The translations under genes were made by a program, and so were the position numbers. The notes beneath the pieces were generated by a model, which ran no database searches, was not told where the DNA came from, and was given only the letters and a program-made list of their open reading frames with translations. Positions 1 through 6,458 of a stretch of DNA of 6,896 nucleotides are shown here, piece by piece; position 1 is the stretch's first letter; every line of letters starts with the position of its first letter. This stretch comes from Ilumatobacteraceae bacterium (GTDB taxonomy: Bacteria; Actinomycetota; Acidimicrobiia; Acidimicrobiales; Ilumatobacteraceae), in the NCBI GenBank assembly GCA_016650435.1, contig JAENVT010000582.1, positions 1 through 6,896 of the forward strand, read 5' to 3'.

Positions 1-934
1 CCATGTGCCGATGGGCGTCGGCAATCTGATCGAAAGGGAAGCGACTGTCGATCACGGGCTTCAGCACGCCGCTATCGAACAGCGGCAACATCTCGGCGCC
101 GAATCGGCGGGTTACCGCGATCTTCTCCTCGATAGGACGAGCACGCAGCATGGTGCCGATCCACGACACCCGTCGACCCATCAAGGCATACACGTTGACG
201 GGAACGGTGCTGCCTCCCATCAACCCGACCTGGATGATGTGACCCTTCATCGCCACCGCTTGCAGGTTGCGATCGATCTCGTCACCACCAACGACATCGA
301 GGATCGTGTCGAACCCGTCGGGCACCGCCGTCTTTGCCTCGGTCAGCCAATCCGAGGGCGATCGTTCGAGCACGAGATCCGCACCAAGGGACCGGCACAG
401 ATCCATCTTTCCCGACGAGCACGTCACGGCAATGCGAGCGCCTATCGCCTTGGCGATCTGGATGCTTGCTGTGCCGACGCCGGAAGCGCCGGCATGCACG
501 AGTGCCCATCGACCCGACGTCAACCCGCCCTGCAGAACCAACGCATCCCACGCGGTGAGGAACACTTCCGGTATCGCCGCGCCGTCGGCGACGCCAACGG
601 CGGCCGGCACGCTCATCAACTGACGCTCGTGCGTAGCGATCTTCTCGGCGTATGCGCCGCCAGCTTCGATGCCCATCACCTCGTCACCGGTCTTCCACAT
701 CGTCACCCGCTCGCCGACCGATTCGACCACTCCTGAAAATTCGAGACCCGGGATCTCCAATGCCGCGGGTCGAGGATTGGGATACATGCCCATGACCTGC
801 AACAGGTCGGCACGGTTCAGTGCAGTTGCCCGCACTCGCACGACCACATCCTCGGGTCCGCCGACCGGGTCGGGAACATCCTCGATGGTCAGCGATTCCG
901 GACCATCATGAGAGCGAAGTACGACAGCACGCAT
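1..934 (-). CDS. NAD(P)H:quinone oxidoreductase, PIG3/TP53I3-like zinc-independent MDR family (3' end cut by window)
   Basis: I translated the minus strand from the ATG at 934; the frame stays open for 311 codons and leaves the window at position 1. The product is a medium-chain dehydrogenase/reductase expected to move electrons from NADPH to quinones in the cytoplasm. Seen: an N-terminal GroES-like region with 'ALNRADLLQ' (residues 38-46) and 'PGLEFSGVVESVG' (62-74), then the Rossmann part with 'HAGASGVGTASIQIAKA' (147-163), the nucleotide-binding glycine motif of this family. No cysteine/histidine zinc-ligand set is visible, which fits the quinone reductase branch and not zinc alcohol dehydrogenases. 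'FDQIADAHRHM' at the end matches the region just before the usual C-terminus, so only about 12-20 residues are missing. A GGGAGA ribosome binding site lies 8 nt upstream (948-943). It follows the PEP-utilizing gene by 30 bp, so the two are probably cotranscribed. Family call is firm; the physiological substrate is unknown. Confidence 0.93.
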   Translation of the reverse strand, partial: MRAVVLRSHDGPESLTIEDVPDPVGGPEDVVVRVRATALNRADLLQVMGMYPNPRPAALEIPGLEFSGVVESVGERVTMWKTGDEVMGIEAGGAYAEKIATHERQLMSVPAAVGVADGAAIPEVFLTAWDALVLQGGLTSGRWALVHAGASGVGTASIQIAKAIGARIAVTCSSGKMDLCRSLGADLVLERSPSDWLTEAKTAVPDGFDTILDVVGGDEIDRNLQAVAMKGHIIQVGLMGGSTVPVNVYALMGRRVSWIGTMLRARPIEEKIAVTRRFGAEMLPLFDSGVLKPVIDSRFPFDQIADAHRHM

Positions 935-964
935 CAGCGGAGTCTCCCATGTGATCGCTTCGCC

Positions 965-2605
965 CTACGGTTCGGCGACGATTCGAACCTCACCCGCGAC
1001 GGGGTCGACATCGATCAACGCGCCGTCTGGGATCTCTGTCAGCGCGCCACGAGCGCCAACCACCGCGGGGATGCCGAGTTCTCGAGCCAATACAGCAGCG
1101 TGACTGAGCGGCCCCCCATCCGCGGTCACAACCGCGCCGGCGAGGGTCAACACGGCGTTGTATGCGGGAGTCGTGCATGGCACGACCAGCACGTCGCCCT
1201 GACGTAACCGGTCGATGGCCTGTTCGGGCGAATCAGCACGGACCGCGCGTCCGCGGACAATTCGATCGCCGACACCGACGCCGGTGAGGCCACCCGTCGA
1301 TCGTTCGCCGCCCATTCCCAGTTGCTCGATGACGATCTTCACCATGCGAACCACATCCGCCAGCGGCTTGGGCAGCAACTCGAGTGGAGGCTCAGGTTCG
1401 CGTTCGCCGAGACTGTGCGGCGCGTCGAGCGATGCGAGATAGTGGCGATGGCTACGTCGGCGATCCAGCTCCTCGACGCTCGGTCCGATGCCCGTGATGG
1501 TCGCGAGTGAGATCTCGTCGGGGTTCAACTCCAATGCGTCGGCGGCCTGCCCCGCGTGGCCCGCGGCGACCATTCGACGACCGACCTCGAGCAAGGCCAG
1601 CCTCAGCAGACCAAGCGGCCATTCGGCCGTGGTCGGTCCGTTGTCGTCGCGCAGGTTCATCGCCGCCCTGGCTTCTTCGAGCCGGCTGTCGAAGTCTTCC
1701 TGATGAGCCACCGGTATACGGGCGCGGATGACCTCGATCCGATGCTGCAGGCCATCGCCAACGGCTCGTTCGACACCATTGAGGATCGTCGACAGCACGA
1801 CATCGGGAATCTCACCCAACGTCACGCCGTCGATGTCGTACCGGCTGATCATCATCGCCCCGCGGTACTCCAAGTAGCGGTCGAGGTCGTTGGCGGCTTC
1901 AGTGCTGATGGCTCGAACCTCGTCGAGATCACGCGGCACCTGCCCGGAGCTCTCGACCGCCTTGCGCAGACTGGCGAGCGTGTGCATCGGGCCGACGGTG
2001 GACGGCGAAGCACCTTCGAGCAGCGGGATCGCGTCGTTTGGTTCGACGCCCCATTCGCGGCAGCCGGCGAGATACGACCCGATCGGACCGAGGTCGTAGC
2101 CGTGCAACCAGAAGTGGTGCTCCCAACTGGTACGGCAATGCTCGAAAACTTCGTTGACATGTTCGATGAGCGTGGGATCGTCGAGCTCGCTGAGGTCGAC
2201 CTTCTGAATGGCGAGGTTGCGCGATTCGATCAAGGCCCGTCCACCGTGTTCCCAATCGTCGACCACCTTGCGCCACGGTCGCTCGATTCGAGCCTTCTCG
2301 GCGGCCTTGGTGCGGCGACGAAACTCCGGATGAAAACGTCCGACAGCGCGGAGCACCAATCGTGGAGGAAGCTTCCTCGCTGGACGGTCGGCCGCGATCA
2401 ACGGTCGTAGGCGGGTGTACATGAATCCGTTGACGAAGCGGCAGTCGAGCGTGTCGGCTGGCGTGCCCAGCTCCGCGAAAACTTTGCGCATGCCCGCTGG
2501 CATCGCGCTCGCCTGGATGTGTTGGATCAGTGGTGTCTCGCCGCCGACGAAATGAGATCGATCAAGTTCCCAATACCCAGGCCCGGGCGCATCCCACGTC
2601 ACCAT
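965..2605 (-). CDS. PEP-utilizing enzyme with C-terminal phosphohistidine swivel domain, lacking an ATP-grasp domain
   Basis: A 546-residue protein. Its C-terminal part (about 442-546) is the mobile 'swivelling' domain of PEP synthase, pyruvate phosphate dikinase and rifampicin phosphotransferase. It carries 'VVPCTTPAYNAVL' and then 'GGPLSHAAVLARELGIPAVV' (497-516), in which His502 is the expected phospho-carrier. The N-terminal part opens with 'GPGYWELDRSHF' (about 8-19) and is otherwise a mostly helical region I can only compare loosely with the acceptor-binding region of rifampicin phosphotransferase-like proteins. Neither the N-terminal ATP-grasp domain nor the C-terminal PEP/pyruvate-binding TIM barrel is present, so phosphate would have to come from a partner protein. 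Split systems of this kind are known, for example phenylphosphate synthase. Start choice: an AGGGAGG motif lies 6 nt before the ATG at 2605; the frame also permits ATG 2608 and TTG 2611, but TTG would abut the motif. The gene follows icd after 91 bp and precedes the quinone reductase by 30 bp. The acceptor substrate cannot be read from sequence. Confidence 0.88.
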   Translation of the reverse strand: MVTWDAPGPGYWELDRSHFVGGETPLIQHIQASAMPAGMRKVFAELGTPADTLDCRFVNGFMYTRLRPLIAADRPARKLPPRLVLRAVGRFHPEFRRRTKAAEKARIERPWRKVVDDWEHGGRALIESRNLAIQKVDLSELDDPTLIEHVNEVFEHCRTSWEHHFWLHGYDLGPIGSYLAGCREWGVEPNDAIPLLEGASPSTVGPMHTLASLRKAVESSGQVPRDLDEVRAISTEAANDLDRYLEYRGAMMISRYDIDGVTLGEIPDVVLSTILNGVERAVGDGLQHRIEVIRARIPVAHQEDFDSRLEEARAAMNLRDDNGPTTAEWPLGLLRLALLEVGRRMVAAGHAGQAADALELNPDEISLATITGIGPSVEELDRRRSHRHYLASLDAPHSLGEREPEPPLELLPKPLADVVRMVKIVIEQLGMGGERSTGGLTGVGVGDRIVRGRAVRADSPEQAIDRLRQGDVLVVPCTTPAYNAVLTLAGAVVTADGGPLSHAAVLARELGIPAVVGARGALTEIPDGALIDVDPVAGEVRIVAEP

Positions 2606-2611
2606 CATCAA

Positions 2612-2618
2612 CCTCCCT
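2612..2618 (-). promoter_or_regulatory. Shine-Dalgarno site of the PEP-utilizing gene (decides the start)
   Basis: The minus strand reads AGGGAGG, a near-perfect anti-16S match and the strongest ribosome binding site in the window. It is followed by TTG, ATG, ATG and GTG in one frame. Spacing is 0 nt to TTG (2611), 3 nt to the first ATG (2608), 6 nt to the second ATG (2605) and 9 nt to GTG (2602), which favours 2605. Confidence 0.7.
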
Positions 2619-2696
2619 CTGCAACCATACGCTCCGATGGAGATACTGGATCATCCGACTTTGATACGCGGGCTCGGAGTCAGAGCGAGAGCCAAG

Positions 2697-3914
2697 TCAC
2701 GACATCTTGGCCTGGAGCCGGCGATCGAGGGCGTCGAGAAAGTCTTCGGTGCTCAGGAACGGCGCGTCCTTGGCGATGAGAATCGCGAGGTCCTTGGTCA
2801 TTTCGCCGGCCTCGACTGCTTCGACGCACACGCTCTCCAGCGCCTCGGCGAACGCGACGACGTCGGGCGTGTCGTCCAACTTTCCGCGGTAGGTCAGGCC
2901 CTGGGTCCAGGCATAGATCGACGCAATCGGGTTGGTCGAGGTCTTGTTCCCTTTCTGGTGCTCGCGATAGTGGCGGGTGACGGTTCCATGCGCTGCCTCG
3001 GCTTCGACGGTCTTGCCATCCGGGGTCATCAGTACCGACGTCATCAGGCCGAGCGAACCGAAGCCCTGCGCCACCGTGTCGCTCTGGACGTCGCCGTCGT
3101 AGTTCTTGCATGCCCACACATATCCGCCCTCCCACTTCATCGCGCAGGCGACCATGTCGTCGATCAAGCGGTGTTCGTAGGTCAGTCCGGCAGCGTCCAT
3201 CTCAGCCTTGAACTCGTTCTGGTACACCTCCTCGAAGAGGTCCTTGAACGAGCCGTCGTAGGCCTTGAGGATCGTGTTCTTGGTGCTGAGGTAGACGGGA
3301 TATTTGCGAATGAGGCCGTAGCGCAACGACGCCCGGGCGAAGTCGCGAATCGAGTCGTTGTAGTTGAACATCCCCATCGTCACGCCGCCGTCGGCGCCGA
3401 AGTCGGCGATCTTCATCTCCACTGGCTCGCTGCCGTCGGCAGGGATGTAGGTCATCATCACGGTGCCGGCGCCGGGCACTTTGTAGTCCGTCGCCTTGTA
3501 CTGATCGCCATGTGCGTGACGACCGATGACGATCGGCTTGGTCCAACCTGGCACGAGGCGAGGGATGTTGGAGATGACGATCGGCTCACGGAAGATGACG
3601 CCTCCGAGGATGTTGCGGATCGTGCCGTTGGGACTCTTCCACATCTTCTTCAGACCGAACTCTTCGACGCGCGCTTCGTCGGGGGTGATGGTGGCGCACT
3701 TCACCCCGACGCCGTGCTTCTTTGTCGCGTTGGCGGCGTCGATGGTGACCTGATCATCGGTCGCGTCACGTGACTCGATCCCGAGGTCGTAGTAGTCGAG
3801 CTCGATATCGAGGTACGGCAAGATCAGCTTGCCTTTGATGAACTGCCAGATGATGCGGGTCATCTCGTCGCCATCCATCTCGACAATCGGGTTCTTGACC
3901 TTGATCTTCGCCAC
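2697..3914 (-). CDS. icd: NADP-dependent isocitrate dehydrogenase, homodimeric eukaryote-like type
   Basis: The enzyme oxidatively decarboxylates isocitrate to 2-oxoglutarate in the TCA cycle and makes NADPH. The 405-residue product has the length and motifs of the eukaryote-like (IDH1/IDH2-type) homodimeric subfamily, not of the E. coli-type enzyme. Seen: '[16 protein letters not shown]' near the N-terminus, the isocitrate-binding segment '[12 protein letters not shown]' (94-105), '[13 protein letters not shown]' (131-143), the metal-binding aspartate region '[19 protein letters not shown]' (271-289), and the NADP-binding '[16 protein letters not shown]' followed by 'TSTNPIASI' (307-333). 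No catalytic segment looks damaged. The frame extends 9 nt further to a GTG at 3923, but that GTG is part of the AAAGGTG ribosome binding site. The GTG at 3914 gives the usual N-terminus 'MAKIKVKNP'. It is the first gene of the minus-strand cluster; the PEP-utilizing gene follows 91 bp later with no convincing terminator between. Confidence 0.97.
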   Translation of the reverse strand: MAKIKVKNPIVEMDGDEMTRIIWQFIKGKLILPYLDIELDYYDLGIESRDATDDQVTIDAANATKKHGVGVKCATITPDEARVEEFGLKKMWKSPNGTIRNILGGVIFREPIVISNIPRLVPGWTKPIVIGRHAHGDQYKATDYKVPGAGTVMMTYIPADGSEPVEMKIADFGADGGVTMGMFNYNDSIRDFARASLRYGLIRKYPVYLSTKNTILKAYDGSFKDLFEEVYQNEFKAEMDAAGLTYEHRLIDDMVACAMKWEGGYVWACKNYDGDVQSDTVAQGFGSLGLMTSVLMTPDGKTVEAEAAHGTVTRHYREHQKGNKTSTNPIASIYAWTQGLTYRGKLDDTPDVVAFAEALESVCVEAVEAGEMTKDLAILIAKDAPFLSTEDFLDALDRRLQAKMS

Positions 3915-3920
3915 AGCTGT

Positions 3921-3927
3921 CACCTTT
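3921..3927 (-). promoter_or_regulatory. Shine-Dalgarno site of icd (decides the start)
   Basis: The minus strand reads AAAGGTG and is followed after 6 nt by GTG at 3914. The in-frame GTG at 3923 lies inside this motif, so the longer reading frame beginning there is unlikely to be the translated one. Confidence 0.65.
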
Positions 3928-3942
3928 GTTCACTCGATTGGC

Positions 3943-3960
3943 ACTTGTATCGGACTTGTA
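3943..3960. repeat. 7-bp direct repeat with 11-bp period upstream of icd
   Basis: The unit ACTTGTA occurs at 3943-3949 and again at 3954-3960, separated by TCGG. On the coding strand of icd this is TACAAGT, twice, 29 to 46 bp before the GTG start. An 11-bp period puts both copies on about the same face of the helix, as expected for a tandem protein-binding site. The second copy also overlaps the short palindrome TGTACA (3957-3962). No regulator is identified; chance occurrence is possible. Confidence 0.35.
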
Positions 3961-3961
3961 C

Positions 3962-3967
3962 AGGATA
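3962..3967 (-). promoter_or_regulatory. possible -10 element of the icd promoter
   Basis: The minus strand reads TATCCT, which fits the actinobacterial TANNNT -10 consensus. It would place the transcript start near 3955 and a leader of about 40 nt before the GTG at 3914. The hexamer 17 bp upstream (CCTGCT) is a poor -35, so this is only a candidate. The ACTTGTA repeats would then lie at or just downstream of the start point, a position suited to repression. Confidence 0.22.
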
Positions 3968-4002
3968 GCGAAGCGCACCGGGTGAGCAGGAATGCGATGT
4001 GA

Positions 4003-4280
4003 CTACGCGAGGGGAAAGGCGACATCGCCCGCCGGGTCGTCTTCGTCGAGTTCCGCCCAGGCGCTGAGGTAGATCTCGCGAGGATCCATCGAGGAGTCGC
4101 CCCGCTCAGCCGAGCCTGGCTGACCTGCTCGGTGGAGTACCACCGGTAGCCGTTGTGCGAGTCGACGCGCGCCGGGATCAGCAACTCGTCGCGCTCGTAC
4201 ACGCGCAGCGCTTTCTGTGTCAGGTTGGTGAGCCTGGAAAAGGCTCCGATCGACAGCTCTTCGTTGGACACGACGACCAT
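4003..4280 (-). pseudogene. MerR-family transcriptional regulator with internal deletion (HTH start plus GyrI-like tail out of frame)
   Basis: The minus-strand frame from ATG 4280 (or GTG 4271) encodes a clear MerR winged-helix start: 'LSIGAFSRLTNLTQKALRVY', 'ERDELLIPARVDSHNGYRWY', then 'STEQVSQARL', ending near 4107. After this the same frame becomes arginine/serine/threonine-rich and unlike any MerR protein. A different frame is open over the next stretch (4106 down to the TAG at 4005-4003) and reads 'AERGDSSMDPREIYLSAW', then 'AELDEDDPAGDVAFPLA'. That is how GyrI-like effector domains of MerR regulators typically finish: an 'REIYL' strand, an acidic loop and a final 'FPL'. Full-length MerR-GyrI proteins are about 270 residues, so roughly 200 residues are missing between the halves, and a single base error cannot explain it. 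I infer a deletion with its junction near 4100-4110. The HTH frame could still make a short, odd-tailed protein reading through to 3930. It lies between icd and the divergent acyl-CoA dehydrogenase, which it may once have regulated. Confidence 0.75.
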
Positions 4281-4309
4281 CTTCGGGTCTGCCCCAGGGA
4301 CCATGTCAA
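4279..4309 (-). promoter_or_regulatory. possible promoter of the MerR remnant with long spacer
   Basis: The minus strand carries a perfect TTGACA (4309-4304). After a 19-bp spacer there is a weak -10, GAAGAT (4284-4279). A 19-20 bp spacer is typical of promoters controlled by MerR proteins, which would fit autoregulation. The predicted start point (about 4272) falls at the GTG 4271, allowing leaderless translation from there. The -10 match is only 3 of 6, so the call is weak. Confidence 0.25.
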
Positions 4310-4337
4310 GCGTTCTTCCGGAAATGCTCGCTACTAG

Positions 4338-4351
4338 CATCGCCAGCGATG
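4338..4351. repeat. perfect inverted repeat over the acyl-CoA dehydrogenase start codon
   Basis: CATCGC at 4338-4343 and GCGATG at 4346-4351 are exact inverted copies separated by CA. The right arm contains the ATG (4349-4351) of the acyl-CoA dehydrogenase; the left arm contains an ATG on the minus strand (4340-4338) in frame with the MerR remnant. It could be an operator between divergent genes or an RNA hairpin masking the start. There is no Shine-Dalgarno motif in front of this ATG. Confidence 0.4.
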
Positions 4352-5446
4352 GACTTCACGTGGACACCCGAGCAGATCGAGTTGCGTGAGCGGGCCCACA
4401 AGGTCGCAACTGAGGCGGTCGAACGCTTCGGCCGGCACAACGATTCGTGGATCAATGGCTACTCCAAAGAGTTCTCCAAAGAGATGGCCGCACACGGGTG
4501 GATCGGCATGACGTGGCCAACGGAGTTCGGTGGTGGCGGGCGGCCGGCGATCGAGCGGTTGATCGTTGGTGAGGAGATGATCAAGGCCGGCGCTCCGATT
4601 GCCGCGTTCTGGTTCGCCGATCGGCAGATGGGACCATCGCTGATCACCTACGGACGACCCGATCAGCAGGCCGAGTTCCTGCCGCAGATCCTGTCGGGCG
4701 AGACCACGTGGTGCATCGGCATGAGCGAACCCGATGCTGGCTCCGACCTCGCATCATTGAAGACGGCGGCCGTTCGAGACGGCGACGACTGGGTCATCAA
4801 CGGTCAAAAGATATGGACCAGCTTCGGCGAGGTCGCCGACTACTGCTACTTGATCTGCCGGACCTCGACCGACGGCCCCCCGCACGCGGGGATCAGCGAG
4901 ATCATCGTTCCCATGGACACGCCCGGCATCGAGATCCGTCCGATCAAGGACATGACGACAAATCGCCACTTCTGTGAGGTCTTCTACACCGATGTGCGTG
5001 TGCCGGTGCACAACTTGGTGGGGACCGAGGGTGCTGCGTTCAAGCAGACGATGAAACAGCTCGAGCATGAACGGGGCGGCGTCGACCGGCTCGTCTCCAA
5101 CTACGCGCTCTACCAAATCGCGCTCGAGCATGCGGACCGATCGAACCCGCTGGTGCGTCAGGAGATCGCCGCGCTGGAGATCGGTTACCGCATCGGCAGG
5201 TTGCTGGTGATCCGCGAAGCCCTTCGGCAGGCGCCCGCCGGATTCAGCGCAGCCACGAAGTGTTTCGGAACCGAGCACGAGATTCGGGTCGCCGAATTCG
5301 TCGCCCGCATCATGGGCGCGCAGGCGACGTTGTGGGATCCGCTGACCCAAGGGCTCACCTATGCGCCCGGCTACACCATCATGGGCGGCACATCCAACGT
5401 GATGCGCAACATCCTCGGCGAACGCGTGCTCGGCCTGCCTCGGTAG
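4349..5446 (+). CDS. acyl-CoA dehydrogenase, FadE-type
   Basis: A 365-residue FAD flavoprotein expected to introduce the alpha-beta double bond into an acyl-CoA thioester. Seen in order: helical N-terminal domain (1-120) with 'GWIGMTWPTEFGG' (50-62); middle beta domain with the flavin/substrate motif 'GMSEPDAGSDLASLKTAA' (124-141) and 'WVINGQKIWTS' (148-158); C-terminal helical domain ending in 'IMGGTSNVMRNILGERVLGL' (344-363). In medium-chain dehydrogenases the base is a glutamate just before the GT of this last motif; here that position is Gly346. Glu241 in 'LEHERGG' (238-244) lines up plausibly with the alternative base of isovaleryl-CoA dehydrogenase ('LDLER' motif). The chain is slightly shorter than the usual 380-400 residues, like members that act on branched, aromatic or steroid side-chain CoAs. 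The ATG at 4349 has no ribosome binding site, so leaderless translation is likely. It starts the plus-strand cluster; the lipoprotein gene follows 3 bp after its stop. Substrate unknown. Confidence 0.93.
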   Translation: MDFTWTPEQIELRERAHKVATEAVERFGRHNDSWINGYSKEFSKEMAAHGWIGMTWPTEFGGGGRPAIERLIVGEEMIKAGAPIAAFWFADRQMGPSLITYGRPDQQAEFLPQILSGETTWCIGMSEPDAGSDLASLKTAAVRDGDDWVINGQKIWTSFGEVADYCYLICRTSTDGPPHAGISEIIVPMDTPGIEIRPIKDMTTNRHFCEVFYTDVRVPVHNLVGTEGAAFKQTMKQLEHERGGVDRLVSNYALYQIALEHADRSNPLVRQEIAALEIGYRIGRLLVIREALRQAPAGFSAATKCFGTEHEIRVAEFVARIMGAQATLWDPLTQGLTYAPGYTIMGGTSNVMRNILGERVLGLPR

Positions 5447-5449
5447 CCG

Positions 5450-6445
5450 ATGAGACCTCGGCGCCCAGACCGGTTGATGCTGACGGTCGGGTTTCTTCTG
5501 GTGATCGTCGCCGGTTGTGCGAGCGACGTGACAACTGGATCCATGTCTGGATCGACGTCGTCTCACGTCGGAAGCCCGGCTGTCTCGACGACCGAAGCTA
5601 CGACGCCCGCATCCTCGTCCGCAGTCGCCGCAACCGGCACCGCAACCATCTTGGTCAGCACGGCACGAATCGCCCGCGACCTCAATGCCGATGAGCTGGC
5701 AGGGCAACTGACGGCGGTCGAGCGGACTGCTGGTGGAGGATACGGCACTGTCGGAGAGCATCAGCAGTTGCTGTACCGCTACCTCGCAGCGCACCCGGAT
5801 CTCGACGATGCAGTTCTTGCAGCTGTCGGCGCCGACGTTCGGCCGTACATCGAACGAATCGTTCGCGCTCGACAGTTGGGCCAGGCACTCGCTGCGGCAG
5901 ACACGACTCCGACGCCTGCTAGTGACACGCTGCCGGCATGGGTGCTGGTCGATCCGCGTCCCGCGGAAGAGTTGCTCTCCGACTACCGCGACGCCGAGGC
6001 AACCACCGGAATCGCCTGGTATTGGCTTGCGGCCATTCACTTGCAAGAGACGCGGATGGGACGAATAATCGGCTTTTCTTCCGCCGGCGCCGTCGGTCCG
6101 ATGCAGTTTCTTCCGAGCACCTGGCAGCGGTGCTGCACCGGCGACCCGACGACTACGCGCGACGCAATCATCGGCGCGGGTACGTACCTCAGCCAAAGCG
6201 GTGGTCCTGCCGACATGCAGGCCGCTCTCAACCGATACAACCCGAGCACGAGCTACGTCGCGATCGTTACCGCCTTCGCCGACAACATGCGCGACAACCC
6301 TCAGCTGTATGCGGCGTATCACCAATGGCAGGTCTTTTACACCTCGTCGGCGGGCACCATCCGCCTTCCGGTCGGGTACAACGAGACGCAGCCGATCAAC
6401 GCTGTTGCGTACCTGGCCGAGCATCCAAGCGACGCGGCGAGCTGA
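5450..6445 (+). CDS. lytic transglycosylase (SLT-like) lipoprotein
   Basis: A 331-residue exported protein. The N-terminus has basic residues (RPRRPDR), a hydrophobic stretch from 9 to 22 and a lipobox 'VAGC' with Cys23 as the lipidation site, so the mature protein should be membrane-anchored outside the cell. A Ser/Thr/Ala-rich linker follows (about 24-68), then a helical region of no recognised family (about 70-175), then a lytic transglycosylase fold (about 176-300). In it 'AAIHLQETRMG' supplies the likely catalytic Glu200, and 'SSAGAVGPMQFLPSTW' (210-225) is the classic glycine/glutamine substrate-cleft motif. 'DAIIGAGTYLSQSGG' and 'AALNRYNPSTSYV' complete it. Such enzymes cleave the MurNAc-GlcNAc bond of peptidoglycan to an anhydro product. 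The start lies 3 nt after the acyl-CoA dehydrogenase stop and lacks a ribosome binding site, so translational coupling is probable; ATG 5477 is an alternative start that keeps the lipobox but loses the basic residues. Tandem Cys228-Cys229 could matter for folding outside the cell. Confidence 0.88.
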   Translation: MRPRRPDRLMLTVGFLLVIVAGCASDVTTGSMSGSTSSHVGSPAVSTTEATTPASSSAVAATGTATILVSTARIARDLNADELAGQLTAVERTAGGGYGTVGEHQQLLYRYLAAHPDLDDAVLAAVGADVRPYIERIVRARQLGQALAAADTTPTPASDTLPAWVLVDPRPAEELLSDYRDAEATTGIAWYWLAAIHLQETRMGRIIGFSSAGAVGPMQFLPSTWQRCCTGDPTTTRDAIIGAGTYLSQSGGPADMQAALNRYNPSTSYVAIVTAFADNMRDNPQLYAAYHQWQVFYTSSAGTIRLPVGYNETQPINAVAYLAEHPSDAAS

Positions 6446-6458
6446 CTACGGTTGGCCC

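Noticed and set aside
5..736. 243-codon plus-strand frame at the left edge
   Set aside because: It lies opposite the quinone reductase, whose minus-strand translation has intact family motifs throughout.
1556..2410. 284-codon plus-strand frame opposite the PEP-utilizing gene
   Set aside because: Antisense shadow without recognisable domain; the minus strand encodes a protein with clear swivel-domain motifs.
2632..2642. CTCC-GAT-GGAG inverted repeat between icd and the PEP-utilizing gene as a terminator
   Set aside because: The stem is only 4 bp and has no following T-run on the minus strand, so it cannot be supported as a terminator.
2637..3773. 378-codon plus-strand frame opposite icd
   Set aside because: It mirrors the icd codons, has a His/Val/Gly-rich composition typical of antisense translation, and shows no family motif.
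4316..4323. TTCCGGAA palindrome upstream of the acyl-CoA dehydrogenase as an operator
   Set aside because: An 8-bp self-complementary site is common by chance and I see no second copy or matching regulator.
3930..4340. 136-codon minus-strand frame as an intact MerR protein
   Set aside because: Only about residues 29-78 match the family; the remainder is an out-of-frame reading of a GyrI-like tail and of the icd promoter region, so it is better described as a deleted gene.
4754..6424. 556-codon open frame on the minus strand opposite the acyl-CoA dehydrogenase and lipoprotein genes
   Set aside because: It is antisense to two well-supported genes, is rich in Arg/Gly/Asp/Val with no recognisable motif, and such long antisense frames are expected from third-position GC bias.
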